A stretch of DNA of 64,000 bases from contig CM022670.1 of the NCBI GenBank assembly GCA_012295275.1, positions 11,362,083 through 11,426,082 on the forward strand, given 5' to 3'. Each line of letters begins with the position of its first letter. Position 1 is the stretch's first letter. The notes under the pieces are model-generated. The model searched no databases. It was not told the DNA's origin and saw only the letters and a program-made list of their open reading frames with translations. This DNA is from Chrysomallon squamiferum (taxonomy: Eukaryota > Mollusca > Gastropoda > Neomphalida > Peltospiridae). The position numbers and the translations under genes were made by a program. Below, piece by piece: positions 62,570-64,000 of this stretch.

Positions 62570-64000
62570 CTGAAATGTAATAAAAGAAACTGCTCTTTAT
62601 TATCAATAAAATGGGTAAAAATAAATAAACGGTCAATCAATGAATTGAAGAATGTTTTTAAAAATACAGAAATAAAACAGATTAACATTGACGCCATGTA
62701 AGCATGTTCTTCAAGATTATTATGCTATTTCGTACATTATTCATAAATGATTTTATTGTGTGAATATATAAAAATAAACGTCATTCATACTAAATAAATA
62801 TTAATATTAGCATTCTACATTTCTCTTTCTTTCTTCTTATTTCCATATGTTATACATTTCAAAGACCATTCTTCCAGTAAACTATCTTATTTTTAAAAGC
62901 ATTTACAAGTAGAATAAAACTGGTTATCCCATGTAAAGTCGTTGTTGTTTTGTTGATTTTTTAAAAATTTATTTATTTATTTATTTATATTAAATATAAT
63001 CTGTAGCTAACATTAACAACTTTGCTCGTTTTGAAATTTTCTAAGCAGACATTCACATTGAGACAACAAGACTCAAGATTTCTGTGCGAAAAAGAAAATT
63101 ATAGTCTTTGAAACTTTTACTTTAGCTTTAGTGTTAATGAAGATATTTACGTACATATTATAACGGTACATAGCTGCTAATACGTTCCTGTATATAAGGA
63201 TGCTTACAATGTGAATAGCCATGACTTGGTGAAAAGGAGTACCTACTTTTAATCTTTTTAAATTTATACATTGAAATCTATTATTTCTCAGAGTTATTTC
63301 CCTTGAAACTAAAATCGTCATCGAAATGTCATTAGGATGATTATAAGCCCTTTGATACATTTTAATGCAGTTATTTATCTGGAAACTTTTGTTGATAAAA
63401 GTCGGATATTTTTATTGTTTAATATTAATAATTATTTTTACAATAACATTAACTGCATATGTCACTTTCGAAAATATCTTCCGTCAACCTCGTCAACTGA
63501 TAAAGAAAAATAGCAGACGATATAAGGTCAAAAAAACCCCCCCAAAACCCCAAAAAAAAAACAAACAATAGTACTAATAATTCCTGAGTGAATTTTTTTC
63601 TTTTTATTATTGTTGTTATTAATTGCTTAAATTATACATTCACAATAAATGTAACTGGATGTCTTGATGCCTGCAGGACAAAATAATTTTTTAAATGACA
63701 AAGTAACTTGCCATTAAAGATTATAGTCGGCATTATAGTTTGAGTACTAAAGTATATTTTCAACAGTATTTAAATATTCCTATTGAGTTCTTTCTAAAAG
63801 TTTGCTTTTGCTTGTGTCGGTGAGGATTAAGCCACACTATATTCCATATATTTTTATAAAACAGATAAATTAAAATACAATAATTCACATACATAACAGT
63901 TGTTTAATTAATTAACAAATTTATTCAGTTTCCCATTAAATAACAAAACAACAAAGAAAAGAAGACGAATGTAGAAGTGATATATTATATTTATTACAAT
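62570..64000. other. Upstream of METTL4: probable 5'UTR intron and promoter region, no gene placed
   Basis: AT-rich, with a TTTA run at about 62970-62990 and an A/C-rich patch near 63533-63565. The frames at 62506-62697, 63073-63360 and 63365-63571 show no domain. No CpG-rich promoter or confident upstream exon was seen. Confidence 0.45.

Noticed and set aside
62506-62697. - strand frame upstream of METTL4
   Set aside because: It runs across the probable 3' splice site at 62570 and into the leader; not coding-like.

Overview
The window looks like a stretch of an AT-rich invertebrate nuclear genome. It has long introns full of T/A homopolymers and microsatellites, GT-AG splice signals and transposon remnants. 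The protein sequences and repeat style suggest a lophotrochozoan, probably a mollusc. That placement is an inference; nothing in the window fixes the species. No bacterial, plasmid, CRISPR or rRNA features were seen.

The window is dominated by two convergent protein-coding genes. On the + strand, most of bases 1 to about 51770 is a PTBP-family gene (polypyrimidine tract-binding protein, PTBP1/2/3 or hephaestus orthologue). Seventeen coding exons plus candidate alternative exons can be placed by peptide similarity, splice sites and matching phase. A 25-nt microexon at 4270-4294 matches the N-terminal end of vertebrate PTBP1 just before the RGS(D/E)EL exon, so the first exon probably lies left of the window. 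Two further candidate N-terminal exons (11342/11372-11548 and 29649-29715) both join in frame to the common exon at 31797. RRM1 is encoded by 35940-37436, RRM2 by 37834-39354, RRM3 by 43255-47003 and RRM4 by 47567-48899. The protein ends in the conserved SFSKSTI, and a 3'UTR of about 2.9 kb follows.

The PTBP gene keeps the autoregulatory layout known from vertebrates. A 34-nt exon at the start of RRM3 causes a premature stop if skipped, and it is preceded by a 174-nt C/T-rich stretch without any AG. The exon matching vertebrate alternative exon 9 is 100 nt long here and breaks the frame if spliced at its canonical donor.

On the - strand, 62569 to 58149 holds a complete nine-exon METTL4 (MT-A70 adenine methyltransferase) gene of 465 codons with DPPW at residues 288-291. 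An NLS-like basic cluster lies across its first exon junction, and a start-stop uORF sits just before the ATG.

Between the two 3' ends lies about 6.4 kb of intergenic DNA. It carries a decayed hAT-like transposase (about 55850-57140, - strand) and a small hairpin element. The left edge (1-2442) is most of a DNA transposon with very long terminal inverted repeats that runs off the window and contains a frameshifted Cys-rich ORF. The rest is intron or intergenic sequence with simple repeats, a few non-repetitive islands that could be regulatory or untranslated exons, and some short duplicated palindromes.
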